Below, in pieces: positions 16,977 through 27,600 of a stretch of DNA of 64,000 bases. The stretch lies in NCBI RefSeq assembly GCF_900182815.1, contig NZ_FXUA01000006.1, positions 282,770 through 346,769 on the forward strand, given 5' to 3'. The notes under the pieces were generated by a model. It was not told the origin of the DNA. It saw only the letters and a program-made list of their open reading frames with translations, and searched no databases. Each line of letters opens with the position of its first letter. The stretch's first letter is position 1. The translations under genes were made by a program, and so were the position numbers. Source of the DNA: Algoriphagus winogradskyi. Its GTDB lineage: Bacteria > Bacteroidota > Bacteroidia > Cytophagales > Cyclobacteriaceae.

Positions 16977-17927
16977 ATGCAATCATTAATCACAGGTATC
17001 CATCACATCACTGCGATTGCTGGAAACCCACAAGCAAATATTGATTTCTATACCGGAATTCTCGGATTGAGATTAGTGAAAAAGACAATCAATTTTGATG
17101 CGCCCGGAGTTTACCATTTCTATTTCGGAGATGAGTTGGGAAGGCCTGGTACAGTATTTACCACTTTCCCTTTTACTGGCGCTCGCAAAGGTTCCAAAGG
17201 AGCGGGGGAGGTTACTTACACTGCATTTTCAGTAGCTGCTGGTTCTTTGGATTATTGGATTGAGCGATTGAAAAAGTTCGGAGTTGCTGTTTCAGATAAA
17301 CTGACCAGATTTGGTGATCAATTGATCCGTTTTGAAGATCATGACAGCATGGGAATTGAGTTGATCGCAAATGATCAGGATGATAGAACGGGCTGGTCTT
17401 ATGGACAGGTGCCAATTGAGCATTCGATTAAAGGTTTCTATGGAGCTACTTTAAATCTAAGAGCTAAGGAGTTGACTGAAAAGTTGCTGACTGAGCACAT
17501 GGATTACCGCTTTATAGGAGAGGAAAATGGCAGATTTCGATATGGTACAGCTGGCAAGCCAGGAGATATTGTGGACATAGTGATTGATAAATCTGGGAGC
17601 CGTGGAATGCAAAGTGCAGGAACAATTCATCACATTGCTTTCCGCACAGAAAATGCAGCTTCGCAACTTCAAGTTCAGGATAAGCTGATGAAAAATGGCT
17701 ATCAGGTGACTGAAGTGAAAGATAGAAATTACTTTACTTCCATCTATTTCCGTGAACCAGGTGGAGTTCTTTTCGAAGTGGCTACAGACGAACCAGGATT
17801 TGCAATTGATGAGGATGAAGCGCACTTGGGTGAGTTGATCAAACTGCCTGAATGGGCTGAGCCAAATCGCAAAAAACTAGAGGAGAGTTTGATTCCAGTA
17901 AAATTAAATGTAGAGTCTTATGCCTAA
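16977..17927 (+). CDS. VOC-family ring-cleaving dioxygenase (MhqO-like)
   Basis: 316-aa protein of two vicinal-oxygen-chelate modules. The N-terminal module has GIHHITAIAGNPQANIDFYTGILGLRLVKKT; the C-terminal module has TIHHIAFRT and ends with REPGGVLFEVATDEPGF. The two His in HHI and the Glu in LFEVATD are the expected metal ligands. The family includes MhqO/glyoxalase-like ring-cleaving dioxygenases that act on hydroquinones or catechols. Its stop overlaps the next ATG by 8 bp, so it is translationally coupled to the carboxylesterase, the same pairing as the mhq genes of Bacillus. The substrate is inferred from that likeness. Confidence 0.85.
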   Translation: MQSLITGIHHITAIAGNPQANIDFYTGILGLRLVKKTINFDAPGVYHFYFGDELGRPGTVFTTFPFTGARKGSKGAGEVTYTAFSVAAGSLDYWIERLKKFGVAVSDKLTRFGDQLIRFEDHDSMGIELIANDQDDRTGWSYGQVPIEHSIKGFYGATLNLRAKELTEKLLTEHMDYRFIGEENGRFRYGTAGKPGDIVDIVIDKSGSRGMQSAGTIHHIAFRTENAASQLQVQDKLMKNGYQVTEVKDRNYFTSIYFREPGGVLFEVATDEPGFAIDEDEAHLGELIKLPEWAEPNRKKLEESLIPVKLNVESYA

Positions 17928-18528
17928 GATAAAAACAGCAGGTATTCCCTTGGATCAAGCCAAAAAAGCTGCGATTCTAATTCATGGTAGAGGCGCTAAT
18001 GCAGAAAGTATTTTGGGTCTGTCGAAGTACCTTAAGCTAGATGATTATGCGCTTTTGGCTCCAGAAGCTGAAGGAGGTTCATGGTATCCTTACAGTTTCA
18101 TGGCTCCGGATGAGGCAAATGAGAAAGCTTTAAAAGAATCATTAGCTTCTATTAAAGATGCATGGGATCAAATTGCTGCCGCTGGTATTCCTTCGGAAAA
18201 CGTCGTATTTATTGGCTTTTCCCAGGGGGCTTGTCTTAGCCTTGAGTTTGCTGCACAAAATCCTCAGAAGCTTGCGGGAGTAATCGCTTTCACGGGTGGG
18301 TTAATTGGTGAGACTATTCAGGAACAGAAATATTCTGGTGATTTTGATGGCACCCCAATCTTTATTGGAAGTAGCGAGCAAGACTTTCATGTACCCCTTT
18401 CTAGAATAAAAGAATCAGAAACCCTACTGAGCAGGATGGGGGCAAAAGTGAAATTGTCGATTTTCAAGGATTCCAATCATACTATCCGTCAGGAAGAAAT
18501 TGATTGGGTCAACGAGAATATATTGTAA
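17920..18528 (+). CDS. Phospholipase/carboxylesterase family hydrolase (MhqD-like)
   Basis: 202-aa alpha/beta hydrolase of the phospholipase/carboxylesterase family. The oxyanion loop is ILIHGRGANAESI, the nucleophile elbow GFSQGAC, the Asp is in SSEQDFHVP and the His in DSNHTIRQEE. It overlaps the dioxygenase by 8 bp. In Bacillus the homologous MhqD is co-regulated with ring-cleaving dioxygenases under MhqR, so a role in clearing products of quinone attack is plausible. Direct substrate is unknown. Confidence 0.86.
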   Translation: MPKIKTAGIPLDQAKKAAILIHGRGANAESILGLSKYLKLDDYALLAPEAEGGSWYPYSFMAPDEANEKALKESLASIKDAWDQIAAAGIPSENVVFIGFSQGACLSLEFAAQNPQKLAGVIAFTGGLIGETIQEQKYSGDFDGTPIFIGSSEQDFHVPLSRIKESETLLSRMGAKVKLSIFKDSNHTIRQEEIDWVNENIL

Positions 18529-18546
18529 ATAGGTTTTCTTAATTCA

Positions 18547-18579
18547 AAAAAACCTCTGGCAGTTTGTCAGAGGTTTTTT
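18547..18579. terminator. Bidirectional terminator between the carboxylesterase and sbcC
   Basis: AAAAAACCTCTG at 18547-18558 pairs with CAGAGGTTTTTT at 18568-18579. It has A and T runs on both sides and lies between convergent genes, so it can serve both. Confidence 0.85.
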
Positions 18580-18584
18580 ATGTG

Positions 18585-21500
18585 TCAAAAAGAATAACTC
18601 ACTTGGGATCCAAGCTCAGGATCCAATTCCACATTAGCAAAGACGCCAATTTCCTGTTGTAAATCTTCCACATGACTAATGATTCCTACGATTCGGTTTT
18701 CATGCCTCAGTGATTTGAGTGTTTCAAAAACCACCCGAAGGGCATTTTTATCCAAGGCACCAAAACCCTCATCCATAAAGAAGAAACTTTGATCAGCTTG
18801 GTTCAGGGCTTTTACTTTTTCTGCCAAAGCCAATGCTAGACAGAGCGAAGCTTGGAAAGTCTGACCTCCAGAGAGCGTTTTGAGTAGGCGTTTCTTGCCT
18901 CCATTCAAATAGTCAATTACCCAGAAGGTATTGTTATCGTCAATTTCCAGGCTAAGTCGATTTTTGCAAAGCTTCATAAAGCGCACATTCGCCGTGTTGC
19001 AAAGCTCCTTCAGGTAAATTGAACTTACGAACTTTACAAAACCACTGCCTCGAAATAGATTGTCCAATTCTTTGAGATAGCTTTCTCTGACCTCAAGTTT
19101 GACAAAGTCAGCCTGCAAACTTTTCTTTTCGGCTAATTTTGAGATTGCTTCCTGTATTTCCTTGTCTAGCAATAAGACTTGATTTTGGAAAGATTCAGCG
19201 TTGGTTTTTAAGTTTTCGAAGGAAGTAGAAAGCTCCTGAAAGGCTTGTTCCTGAAAATCGGCTACACCTTTCTCGGCTTCCAATTCTTGAATTCTATTTT
19301 CGGCGATATCATGCTTCCTGTCAAAGTCCGCAACTTCCCGAGCTACCTTCTCCGCATCCAGTGAATGCTGGAATAAACTAATCAATCGCTCCTCATCTTG
19401 GAAGCCATGCTTGATTTTCAAAGCTTCAAAATCTGCGGTTAGCTTTTCGAGCTTTGTCGAACTCTCATCACGCAGCTGAATGAAATTTGATAAGTCGGCT
19501 AAGTTTTTATCCGCTACACTACGTTTTTCGCGCAAGTGCTTTTGCTTTCCTTCCAGTGATTTCAATGCGTCTTCTATGTCTTTTTCCACTTTATCTATCG
19601 CAAATCGGATTTGCTCAGATTCTTTGGTGAAAAACTGTTTACAGAAAACCATATCTCGAATTTCTTCTTTCTTCGAGGAAATATTGGATAGTACAGATTG
19701 CAGTTTCAACTGTGCTTGTTGCAATTCCTTTTCAGATTGATCAATAGAAATTCGCTCTGCATCCCAGTTTTTGCGAAGGGATTTTACTTCTTGGATCAGC
19801 TTTTCCCGACTTTGAGAGTTTCTTTCTATTGCCTGAATTTTCGAAAGTAGTGCTTCGTGAGATTCTATTCCCTCTTTAGCTAAAGTAGCATTTAAAGAGC
19901 TGAGATTTTGCTTCGTTTCTAGTAATTCAGAGCTTTTTGAGGCAGTATTTTTTTGATTGTTTTCTAAATGAAATGTCAACTCTCCGAAACTGGATTTAGA
20001 AGTTTGAATCTGATCTAAAAGTACCTTTGCTTCCTGAATTTCAAGATCTTTTTGGGCTAAGGTATTTTCATCATCGCCTTGAAGTGGACTTGGATGATCC
20101 AAAGATCCGCAAAGTGGACAAGCCTCTCCGTTATGAAGCAAATGAACATGCGCAGCAAGTCCTTGCTTTTGCATCAGGATATCGCGCTCTTTCTCCAGTT
20201 TTTGAATAGTTGCTTTCTGGGTTGTTAACCAATTTTCGAAAGAGTCTTCTTTAGCAGGTATAGTGCTTTTCAGAGCTTCCAATTTTTCTTCGATTCGCTT
20301 TACTTCCTTTGTTAATTCATGCTCTTCAGATTGTAGTCTGCTCAATTGAACTTCTAGGGTTTTCCAGTCTTTAGCTGAGCTAATAAGGTTTGCCAATTGT
20401 GCGCTGTCTGTAGAGCTTATCTTTTCCGCCTCAGTTTCTAGCTCAGTAATTTTTGTTTCCAATGCCTTTTGAGCCTCTTTTTTAGTCTTTATTGAGGGTT
20501 GCAAATTAAGCAAAGTGGCATTCGCAACTTCTCGCTGAGTTTCTAGGGATTGGATTTCTATGACTTTTTTCAAATCACGGATTTTTGCTTCCCTTTGTGG
20601 TCGCTCCTGATTCTTTTTTTTGAGCTCCTCCTCTTCTTTTTCCAGATCAGCAACTTCTTTTGCAAACTCTATTTTAAAGCGCTCACAGTCAATTACGCTT
20701 ACTTTATACTTTTCCAAGTCAGCGTTGGTGTCACGAAGCAGGTCCCAAACAGGGCGAAGATGGGTTTTGGATTTGATGAATTCTGAATGTAGCTGACGCT
20801 GTTTTTCAATTTCGGGACGTTGAATATTCAAACTCTCTCTCTCAGTTCTGAACTTCAGCAATTGCTGGTTTTTAGCTCGCAGGTTTTCTTGAAGCCGAAT
20901 TTCAGTTTCAGTAATTTTTAGTTTTTGCGAAGCGTCAGTTGCATGGGTTTTTAGCTCAGAAAAATGACCTTGCTTTTCTATCAGTACTTCTTCTGAATAT
21001 TCTTCCAAGCCCTGCAATTGAGTTTCCAAACGGATTTTCTGCTCTTTCACAGCCTTTAGAAGTAAGCCGGTTTTGAAGGATAAATCAAATCGCTCCAAAC
21101 CAAAAAGCTCTTTCATCATCTTTGCCTGATCCAAAGGTTTTTGGTCGATGAACTCTCTGAATTTACCTTGAGGGATAATGACTGTCTGTTTGAAATGCTC
21201 CTTTTTCATACCGACGATTTCTTCCGCCCTAGCTGAAATCGGCTCCCAGTTCCCATCTACTTTTTCATAGAAAGTATGCTCAGCTGGCTTGATGTCGTCA
21301 AAATTCTTCGGATTTCTCTTAGCTGAATAGCGTGCTAAATATGTTTTTGCATTGTTTTTACCCGAGCTGAATTCGAAATTTAAAAGAAGTAGATCACTTT
21401 GGAGATTGACCATGCTATTCTTTTCTCCGCGATCAGAAAGCCGTTCCGTACTTCCATAAAGCGCCAAAAGAATTGCTTCCAAAATGGAGGATTTTCCAGA

Positions 21501-21614
21501 ACCCACTGCACCAAAAATTCCAAAAAGTCCCGCTGCCGTCAGCTTATCAAATTCTATTGTCTGCTTTTCTTTGTAGGAGTATAATCCCTGAATGTCAAGT
21601 TTGATAGGAATCAT
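18585..21614 (-). CDS. sbcC: Exonuclease SbcC (Rad50-like ATPase)
   Basis: SbcC is the SMC-type ATPase of the SbcCD nuclease, which opens hairpins and processes double-strand ends. Walker A (GAVGSGKSSI) lies near residues 36-44. Very long Glu/Lys/Gln-rich coiled coils flank the zinc-hook CPLCGS at about residue 500, which dimerises the complex. The C-terminal head has the signature LLKTLSGGQTFQASL and Walker B FFFMDEGFGALD. The 1009-aa length is normal. It overlaps the upstream sbcD by 4 bp (its start within the sbcD stop), so the two are coupled. Confidence 0.95.
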   Translation of the reverse strand: MIPIKLDIQGLYSYKEKQTIEFDKLTAAGLFGIFGAVGSGKSSILEAILLALYGSTERLSDRGEKNSMVNLQSDLLLLNFEFSSGKNNAKTYLARYSAKRNPKNFDDIKPAEHTFYEKVDGNWEPISARAEEIVGMKKEHFKQTVIIPQGKFREFIDQKPLDQAKMMKELFGLERFDLSFKTGLLLKAVKEQKIRLETQLQGLEEYSEEVLIEKQGHFSELKTHATDASQKLKITETEIRLQENLRAKNQQLLKFRTERESLNIQRPEIEKQRQLHSEFIKSKTHLRPVWDLLRDTNADLEKYKVSVIDCERFKIEFAKEVADLEKEEEELKKKNQERPQREAKIRDLKKVIEIQSLETQREVANATLLNLQPSIKTKKEAQKALETKITELETEAEKISSTDSAQLANLISSAKDWKTLEVQLSRLQSEEHELTKEVKRIEEKLEALKSTIPAKEDSFENWLTTQKATIQKLEKERDILMQKQGLAAHVHLLHNGEACPLCGSLDHPSPLQGDDENTLAQKDLEIQEAKVLLDQIQTSKSSFGELTFHLENNQKNTASKSSELLETKQNLSSLNATLAKEGIESHEALLSKIQAIERNSQSREKLIQEVKSLRKNWDAERISIDQSEKELQQAQLKLQSVLSNISSKKEEIRDMVFCKQFFTKESEQIRFAIDKVEKDIEDALKSLEGKQKHLREKRSVADKNLADLSNFIQLRDESSTKLEKLTADFEALKIKHGFQDEERLISLFQHSLDAEKVAREVADFDRKHDIAENRIQELEAEKGVADFQEQAFQELSTSFENLKTNAESFQNQVLLLDKEIQEAISKLAEKKSLQADFVKLEVRESYLKELDNLFRGSGFVKFVSSIYLKELCNTANVRFMKLCKNRLSLEIDDNNTFWVIDYLNGGKKRLLKTLSGGQTFQASLCLALALAEKVKALNQADQSFFFMDEGFGALDKNALRVVFETLKSLRHENRIVGIISHVEDLQQEIGVFANVELDPELGSQVSYSF

Positions 21615-22840
21615 GCTTCGTCGTTTTGGCTGATGACTTCTTTAAAAATCGAGAGTAATTCCTCATTTGGCTCCTGACCTTTGTCACTTTGGTAAAATAG
21701 TTTGAAAAGGCTTTCCATATCTTTTCCTAGGTCTTCGACCTGAAGACTGGAGTTTTCCCGACCCAAAGGATTTTTGATCTGCGGAATCAGATTGACGATG
21801 CCGTCATGTGCTTTCATAATCGCTTTCCGGGTTGCGGCTTCGATAGAACTTTCGGTGATGTAAGTCAATTCCACAAAGCAATAAGGGTTCTCTTCAAGCC
21901 ATGCTAAGGTGTCGGGCAGGTTATCGAAGGTTTTTCGATACAGCGCTCTTCCTTCTTTTAAACCGACAGGCGTAAACCTAACTGACTTTCCAGGTTCAGC
22001 TTCGATGATCACCACTTGCTTTTCCTGATCCGCTTCGCTAAAAGAGTAGGCGAGGGGCGAACTGGAATAAACTACAGGGCAATGCTCGTGACCAACTGAA
22101 TGGTAGCGATGCAAATGTCCCAAAGCTGCGTATTGGATTTGTGAAGGAATATTTCTGGTGAATAGCGCCTGCGTTCCTCCCACGTGGAGAATAGGCCGCT
22201 CGGACTCAGGTTCTGGCTCTGCTTTTTCTCCTTCTTTCATAAAGAAAAAGTGTCCACCAAAGAGATTTACTCCTTGCTCATCGCAATACTGATCTGCTAT
22301 TTTTGACCAATTTGCTCCCATCAGATTGCGGAATTCCTCCTCACGGTCACCTTCGCCTAGGTAGGTTTTCATAGAAGCCTCATTTGCATAAGGAGCTAAA
22401 ATTATCCGGATTGGAAAATCAATTTCGGGTAGTTTCATCTCCACAAAACCTGTGGCGGATTGTGTGATTTCTATTCCGTTATCAAGTTTACCTGTTGGGA
22501 TGACTGTGTCATATTTTCCATAGAAAAAGATCCCCATTTCACGGGCCAGGGGATCCGGAGCTTCTACGAATTGTGTGCTATCATGATTGCCGGAGATAGC
22601 TATGATTGGTCTTTTTCCTCCTTTTGAAAGCCTGCGAAGAGATTTGTACAGCAATTCTACAGCTTCATGACTAGGATTGAATGTGTCAAAAATATCTCCT
22701 GCCAATAGAATCAGGTCAACATTTTCCTGATCTGCTATTTCCTGGATTTCTGCCAAAACCAGTTTTTGCTCCTCCAGTCTGGAATATTCCTGAAGTCTTT
22801 TTCCCAAATGCCAATCTGCGGTGTGGAGGATTTTGATCAT
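21611..22840 (-). CDS. sbcD: Exonuclease SbcD (Mre11-like nuclease)
   Basis: SbcD is the metallophosphoesterase nuclease subunit of SbcCD. All phosphoesterase motifs are present near the N-terminus: HTADWHLGK, LAGDIFDTFNPS, ISGNHDSTQF, then GGHFFF and ALGHLHRYH. The C-terminal ~100 residues form the SbcC-binding segment. At 409 aa it has the usual length. It is the promoter-proximal gene of the pair and ends in a 4-bp overlap with sbcC. Confidence 0.95.
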   Translation of the reverse strand: MIKILHTADWHLGKRLQEYSRLEEQKLVLAEIQEIADQENVDLILLAGDIFDTFNPSHEAVELLYKSLRRLSKGGKRPIIAISGNHDSTQFVEAPDPLAREMGIFFYGKYDTVIPTGKLDNGIEITQSATGFVEMKLPEIDFPIRIILAPYANEASMKTYLGEGDREEEFRNLMGANWSKIADQYCDEQGVNLFGGHFFFMKEGEKAEPEPESERPILHVGGTQALFTRNIPSQIQYAALGHLHRYHSVGHEHCPVVYSSSPLAYSFSEADQEKQVVIIEAEPGKSVRFTPVGLKEGRALYRKTFDNLPDTLAWLEENPYCFVELTYITESSIEAATRKAIMKAHDGIVNLIPQIKNPLGRENSSLQVEDLGKDMESLFKLFYQSDKGQEPNEELLSIFKEVISQNDEA

Positions 22841-22939
22841 AATCGTAGCTAAAAATGAATGAAGAACTAAGTTACTTCAGTGGATGACTTACTGCAAGCC
22901 ATTTGATACAATTGACATAAATTGGCATCTTTATTGGAA

Positions 22940-23458
22940 ATGCTGGCGAAATTCAGATTACCTATGTGGAATTGGCTTCTTATTTTGGTGGCTTCGCTTA
23001 TTTCCGAGCCAAATCAGCCCGAACTGCCGCCTGATGCCTTGTTGATACAAGAGGGAGTGGCTAGCTTCTATGGTCGCAGATTCCACTTAAGAAAAACGTC
23101 CAATGGTGAGGTTTTTCATATGGATAGCCTCACAGCAGCGCATAAAACTTTGCCATTTAATACCCTTGTCAAAGTGACTCGGGAAGATACAGGCGAGTTT
23201 GTATGGGTGAGGATTAACGATAGACTTCCAAAAACTTCCAGACGAATCATTGATTTGTCCCGTGCGGCAGGCACTCAATTAGGTTTGCTGGATGATGGAA
23301 TTACTCGTGTGCGAATCGAAGTGGAAACTATTGAGGAGATCGATAGACTTATAGAATATTTTGGAGACGATCCTCCTGCTACCATGAGGTTAAGGCCTGT
23401 AGATCTAGCCATTAGCCCGCCTTCCAAAGAAATTGACACCTCTTTACCAGATTTTTAG
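22940..23458 (+). CDS. RlpA-like double-psi beta-barrel protein
   Basis: About 172 aa. The core GVASFYGRRFHLRKTSNGE, AAHKTLPFNTLVKVT and WVRINDRLPKTSRRIIDLSRAAG is the RlpA double-psi beta-barrel. RlpA is a septal-ring lytic transglycosylase in Gram-negatives. An N-terminal hydrophobic stretch (LPMWNWLLILVASLIS) suggests export. Starts possible in frame are TTG 22922, ATG 22940 and ATG 22964; 22940 gives a complete n-region and is preferred. There is no SPOR domain, so septal targeting is doubtful. The catalytic Asp is likely in NDRLP. Confidence 0.82.
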   Translation: MLAKFRLPMWNWLLILVASLISEPNQPELPPDALLIQEGVASFYGRRFHLRKTSNGEVFHMDSLTAAHKTLPFNTLVKVTREDTGEFVWVRINDRLPKTSRRIIDLSRAAGTQLGLLDDGITRVRIEVETIEEIDRLIEYFGDDPPATMRLRPVDLAISPPSKEIDTSLPDF

Positions 23459-23539
23459 AATCATTAACATCCTTTTGAAAATAAATATTTTGACATTGAA
23501 GAATTAGTTAGTTTCTTATTAGCTGAAACTACTATTTCA

Positions 23540-24610
23540 ATGAAAAACTCTACTCTACTACTTTTCGGTTTTTTAATAGTCCTATTTTCTGCCTGTAAGG
23601 AAGATAAGGAAAAGGTCGAAGAAGCTCCCACAGAATCCTTTCGAAATGAAGTTGCCGCCACTGAGGTAAATGTCGCCACGGCTGAGCGCAAAAGCTTCGA
23701 TTACCTAATCAATGCTACTGGGAAACTTGAAGCAGGCGCCGAAGTTCTAGCGGTAATAGAACAAGCAGGCTACCTACTTGAAGTAAATGTCCGGGAAGGG
23801 CAGTTTGTCAAGAAAGGAGATGTTATAGCTACGCTGGATCCTACAGAAGCAGAATTCAGATTGGAGAAGGCAAAAATATCTCTTAGAAATGCTAATGCTG
23901 AGTATGAATCACAGAAAATGGGTTTTGAAACACTTTTCAGCTCAGATAATGATGCCCAAAAAGCGGTGGTAGATGAACAACTTCGAGCCAAGTCAGGTCT
24001 TTTTCTTAGTGAGGTAGAGCTCAAAGAAGCCCAAATGGCATTTGATAGAAGCGTCGTAAAAGCTCCGATTTCAGGGCAGGTGGCGGATCTCAAATACAAA
24101 GCAGGAAGTTTGGTCGGTGCAAGTACTGAGCTTTGCCAGATTTTAGGAACCAATGAGTTCATTCTGAAAGTAAAAGTGCTGGAGTCTGAGATTAGCTTGA
24201 TATCCATCAACCAAAATGCTGAGGTTTATCCAATTTCCAATACCCAAACTGCCCTTAGAGGCCGTGTGACAGGAATCAATCCTAAAGTAGATGAAAGTGG
24301 ATTAGTGCAGGTATCCATTACTTTGGCAGCAAATAAAAATCTCCTGCCAGGTATGAATGCTAGGGCAATAATCCGTGCTCCGCAAAGCAACTCCTTAGTA
24401 GTTCCGAAAGATGCGCTAGTCTACCGATCAGGAAGAGCGGTAGTGTTCTCCATAGAGAACAAAGAGTCAAAATGGAATTACGTAGAAGTGGGCAAAGACA
24501 ATGGAGAGGAAGTGGAGATTCTCGATGGTCTCGAAGAAAACAGCACCGTAATCACTTCCAATAACCTTCAACTTGCGCATCAAGCTCCGGTTCAAATCGT
24601 AAAAGAATAA
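23540..24610 (+). CDS. RND efflux periplasmic adaptor (HlyD/AcrA-type lipoprotein)
   Basis: 356-aa membrane fusion protein. A lipobox (VLFSAC) about 20 residues in predicts a lipid anchor. The biotinyl-lipoyl half-motifs are seen in EVNVREGQFVKKGDVIATLDPTEAE and VKAPISGQVADLKYKAG, with a helical hairpin between them and a beta-barrel domain after (FILKVKVLESEISLISIN). It links inner-membrane RND pumps with an outer-membrane channel. The next gene, a permease, starts 4 bp after its stop. No outer-membrane factor is encoded in the operon, so TolC-like protein must come from elsewhere. Confidence 0.92.
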   Translation: MKNSTLLLFGFLIVLFSACKEDKEKVEEAPTESFRNEVAATEVNVATAERKSFDYLINATGKLEAGAEVLAVIEQAGYLLEVNVREGQFVKKGDVIATLDPTEAEFRLEKAKISLRNANAEYESQKMGFETLFSSDNDAQKAVVDEQLRAKSGLFLSEVELKEAQMAFDRSVVKAPISGQVADLKYKAGSLVGASTELCQILGTNEFILKVKVLESEISLISINQNAEVYPISNTQTALRGRVTGINPKVDESGLVQVSITLAANKNLLPGMNARAIIRAPQSNSLVVPKDALVYRSGRAVVFSIENKESKWNYVEVGKDNGEEVEILDGLEENSTVITSNNLQLAHQAPVQIVKE

Positions 24611-24613
24611 GCC

Positions 24614-27600
24614 ATGGTTAGATTTTTACTGGCCCGGCCGATTGCAGTTTTTATGACTTTTATGGCGTTGATGGTATTTGCCTTCATCGTCCTACGCACA
24701 CTGCCAATTTCGCTTTTGCCACCGATCGACGTACCGCAAATCGTGGTGAAGGTCAGTTATCCCAATGCTTCTCCCGAAGCTATAGAGCAAAATGTCCTGA
24801 ATCCAATCCGAGAAGGATTGATCACGCTGAACGGCCTGGAGGAAATGGATTCCAAAGCAGGGTCAGAAGTGGGGACGATCCGCTTAACTTTTGACTATAG
24901 TACGCAGATGGAGTTGGCTTACATCGACGTCAATGAGAAAATAGACCGATTGACCAATGGACTGCCGCAAGATCTGGGACGTCCGGAAGTCATCCGAATC
25001 AATACTTCAGATATTCCTGTCGCTCGTGTACAGGTGGTGCCAAAAGAAGGAGCGGATGAAGTAGAAGTAAGTTTATTGGCTGAAAATGTCCTCAAGAAAA
25101 GAATAGAGCAGCTTCCCGGAGTTTCTCTGGTGGATATCAATGGAAAAAAGGACAGGATTATCACCGTAAAGCCAAATGAGGAGGCATTGTCCGCTTTAGG
25201 TATGACCCAGCAAAATGTGATTTCGGCGATCCAATCCGGTAATTCAGAGCTTCCGGGCATTTCTGTGAAGGATGGGCAGTTTCGTTACTACCTTCGATTG
25301 GCGACGAGAGTTGATACACCAAAAGACATTGAGAGCTTGCCGGTAGCGGCATCTTCAGGTGTGATTATTTCATTGGGTAAACTTGCCGAGGTAAATTATG
25401 AGACGCAGGAAACGCTGGGGTATCACCTTTTTGGTACTCAGGAAAGTCTGGTGATTACTGTTCACAAGCAGGCTTCCGCCAAAATGAACGAGTTGATTCC
25501 TGCACTCAAAGAGGCGATCGAGTTATTCAAAGAGGATTATCCTCAAGTGGATTTTGAGATCACTCAGGATCAGTCAAATCTCCTGAATGCTGCCATTTCC
25601 AACTTGGAAACTTCCTTACTTTTTGGAGGTGTTTTCGCTTTCGCAGTGCTTTTCCTCTTTATGAAGGATTACAGACTTCCGCTGATTATTGGCGTGAGTT
25701 TGCCGTCTTCCTTGCTGATTTCCTTTCTGATTTTCTACTTTTTTGATCTTTCGATCAATATCATTTCCCTCTCAGGTTTGGCACTTGGGATCGGGATGCT
25801 GATTGATAACGCAATCATCGTTTTGGATAATATTACCCGGAAGCGGGAAAGTGGTTTACCGCTGTTCGAAGCTTGTGTAGAAGGTGTGGATGAGGTGATG
25901 GGAGCGCTTATTAGTTCTGTATTGACTACGCTGGCAGTGTTTGTGCCGTTGGTGTTTTTGAGTGGGATTTCAGGGGCTTTGTTTTTCGATCAGGCAGTAG
26001 CGGTGACGGCAATTCTCTCAGTTTCCCTAGCAGTGGCTTTTATCCTGCTACCAATGCTGTATTTTCTGCTGTTTTCGCGCAGCAAAAAAGCCTATGATGA
26101 TGGAGAGGGAAGGTTTTTTAGTAAGGTTTTAGGATTGTATGAATTTGGCTACCGCAAAATAAGTGGAAGCAGGAAAACAGCAATGCTGGTATTTTTATTA
26201 CTAATTCCACTTGGGTTGGGAGTTAGTTTGATGCTAAAAACGACCGGGCTCCCAGAGATAGAGAAGCTGGACGCGACCCTTGATGTGGATTGGTCTGAGC
26301 CGATTTCTGCTTCAGAAAATAGAGATCGGGTAGTGACGCTCCTCAAAAGTCTTGAAGGAACATATTCTCAGGCTGAAGCGGATGTAGGTGTAAAGCAATT
26401 TTTACTTTTCGATGGGGAAAACTCCATTCAGCAATCCTTACTCTATTTCCTTTTCCCATCTGTAGAAGAAAAGGAAGTGGCCATCAAAGATCTCGAAGCT
26501 ACGTTGAAAAAAAATTATCCAGAAGCATCCTTTACGCTGGGGGATGCGCCAAATGCCTTTGATCAGTTGTTCAGTTCTGACATGCCTTTCTACGAAGTGA
26601 GATGGAAAGATCTGGCATCCAAGGAACCAGTTCCGGAGGATAAAATGGATCCTTGGCTCAGTCAATTCCCAACTCAAGAGTGGGAGCGAGGACCTGGGTT
26701 GATGAAAGAAGCGTCAGTGGTCTTTACGCTTCGTGCAGATAAGATGGCTACCTATCAGGTTCCAGTAGATGCTATTCAAACTCAAATTTCCAGGTTATTT
26801 GGAAGTTATACGATTACCGATATTCGACGCTTTGGAGAGATCACTCCAATCCGATTGAAGGAGCCAAATGCACGGTTTGAAGATATCCTTCGCACTACCA
26901 GAGTGGTGGCCTCGGATACGACTTCATATATTCTTGGCGAATTTGTAGAATATGGGTACGAGGATCATTACAAATATGTGACTGCTGATAAAGGAGGTAT
27001 TTATCAATCTCTGAATGTGACCGCTGAGAATCCGGATGAGAACGTTAGTGCATACAATCGCTGGGGACAGGACAAAAATCTCGGTGTAACTGTAGTCGGT
27101 CAGTACTTCAAGGACAAGGAGAATATCCGCCAGTTGATTGGGATCTTGTTGATATCTGTGTTGCTACTTTACTTTATTTTGGCAGCTCAGTTTGAGAGTT
27201 TTATCCAGCCATTGATCGTGGTGTTTACGCTTCCTTTGGGAATCGGTGGAGCATTTTTGGTACTTTGGATTTTCGGAGCTTCGCTGAATGTCATGTCTGC
27301 CATTGGACTTGTGGTGATGCTCGGGATCATGGTAAACGATGCTATTCTGAAGATCGATACCATTAATAGGCTTCGAACAACTTATGTGGAGTCGGATGAT
27401 ATTTCTGCCGCACAAGCACTGGAAATGGCACTTCATAAAGCTGGTCAGATTCGTCTCAAGCCTATCTTGATGACTTCGATTACGACTATTTTGGCATTGA
27501 TTCCAATCGTGTTTAGCAGCGGTTTGGGAGCTGATTTGCAGCGCCCATTGGTCTTTGCAGTAATCGGGGGGTTGACTATCGGTACACTTACCGCATTGTA

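Noticed and set aside
23464..24210. Minus-strand ORFs of 75 and 146 aa in the adaptor gene
   Set aside because: Antisense frames opposite a clear HlyD-type coding region.
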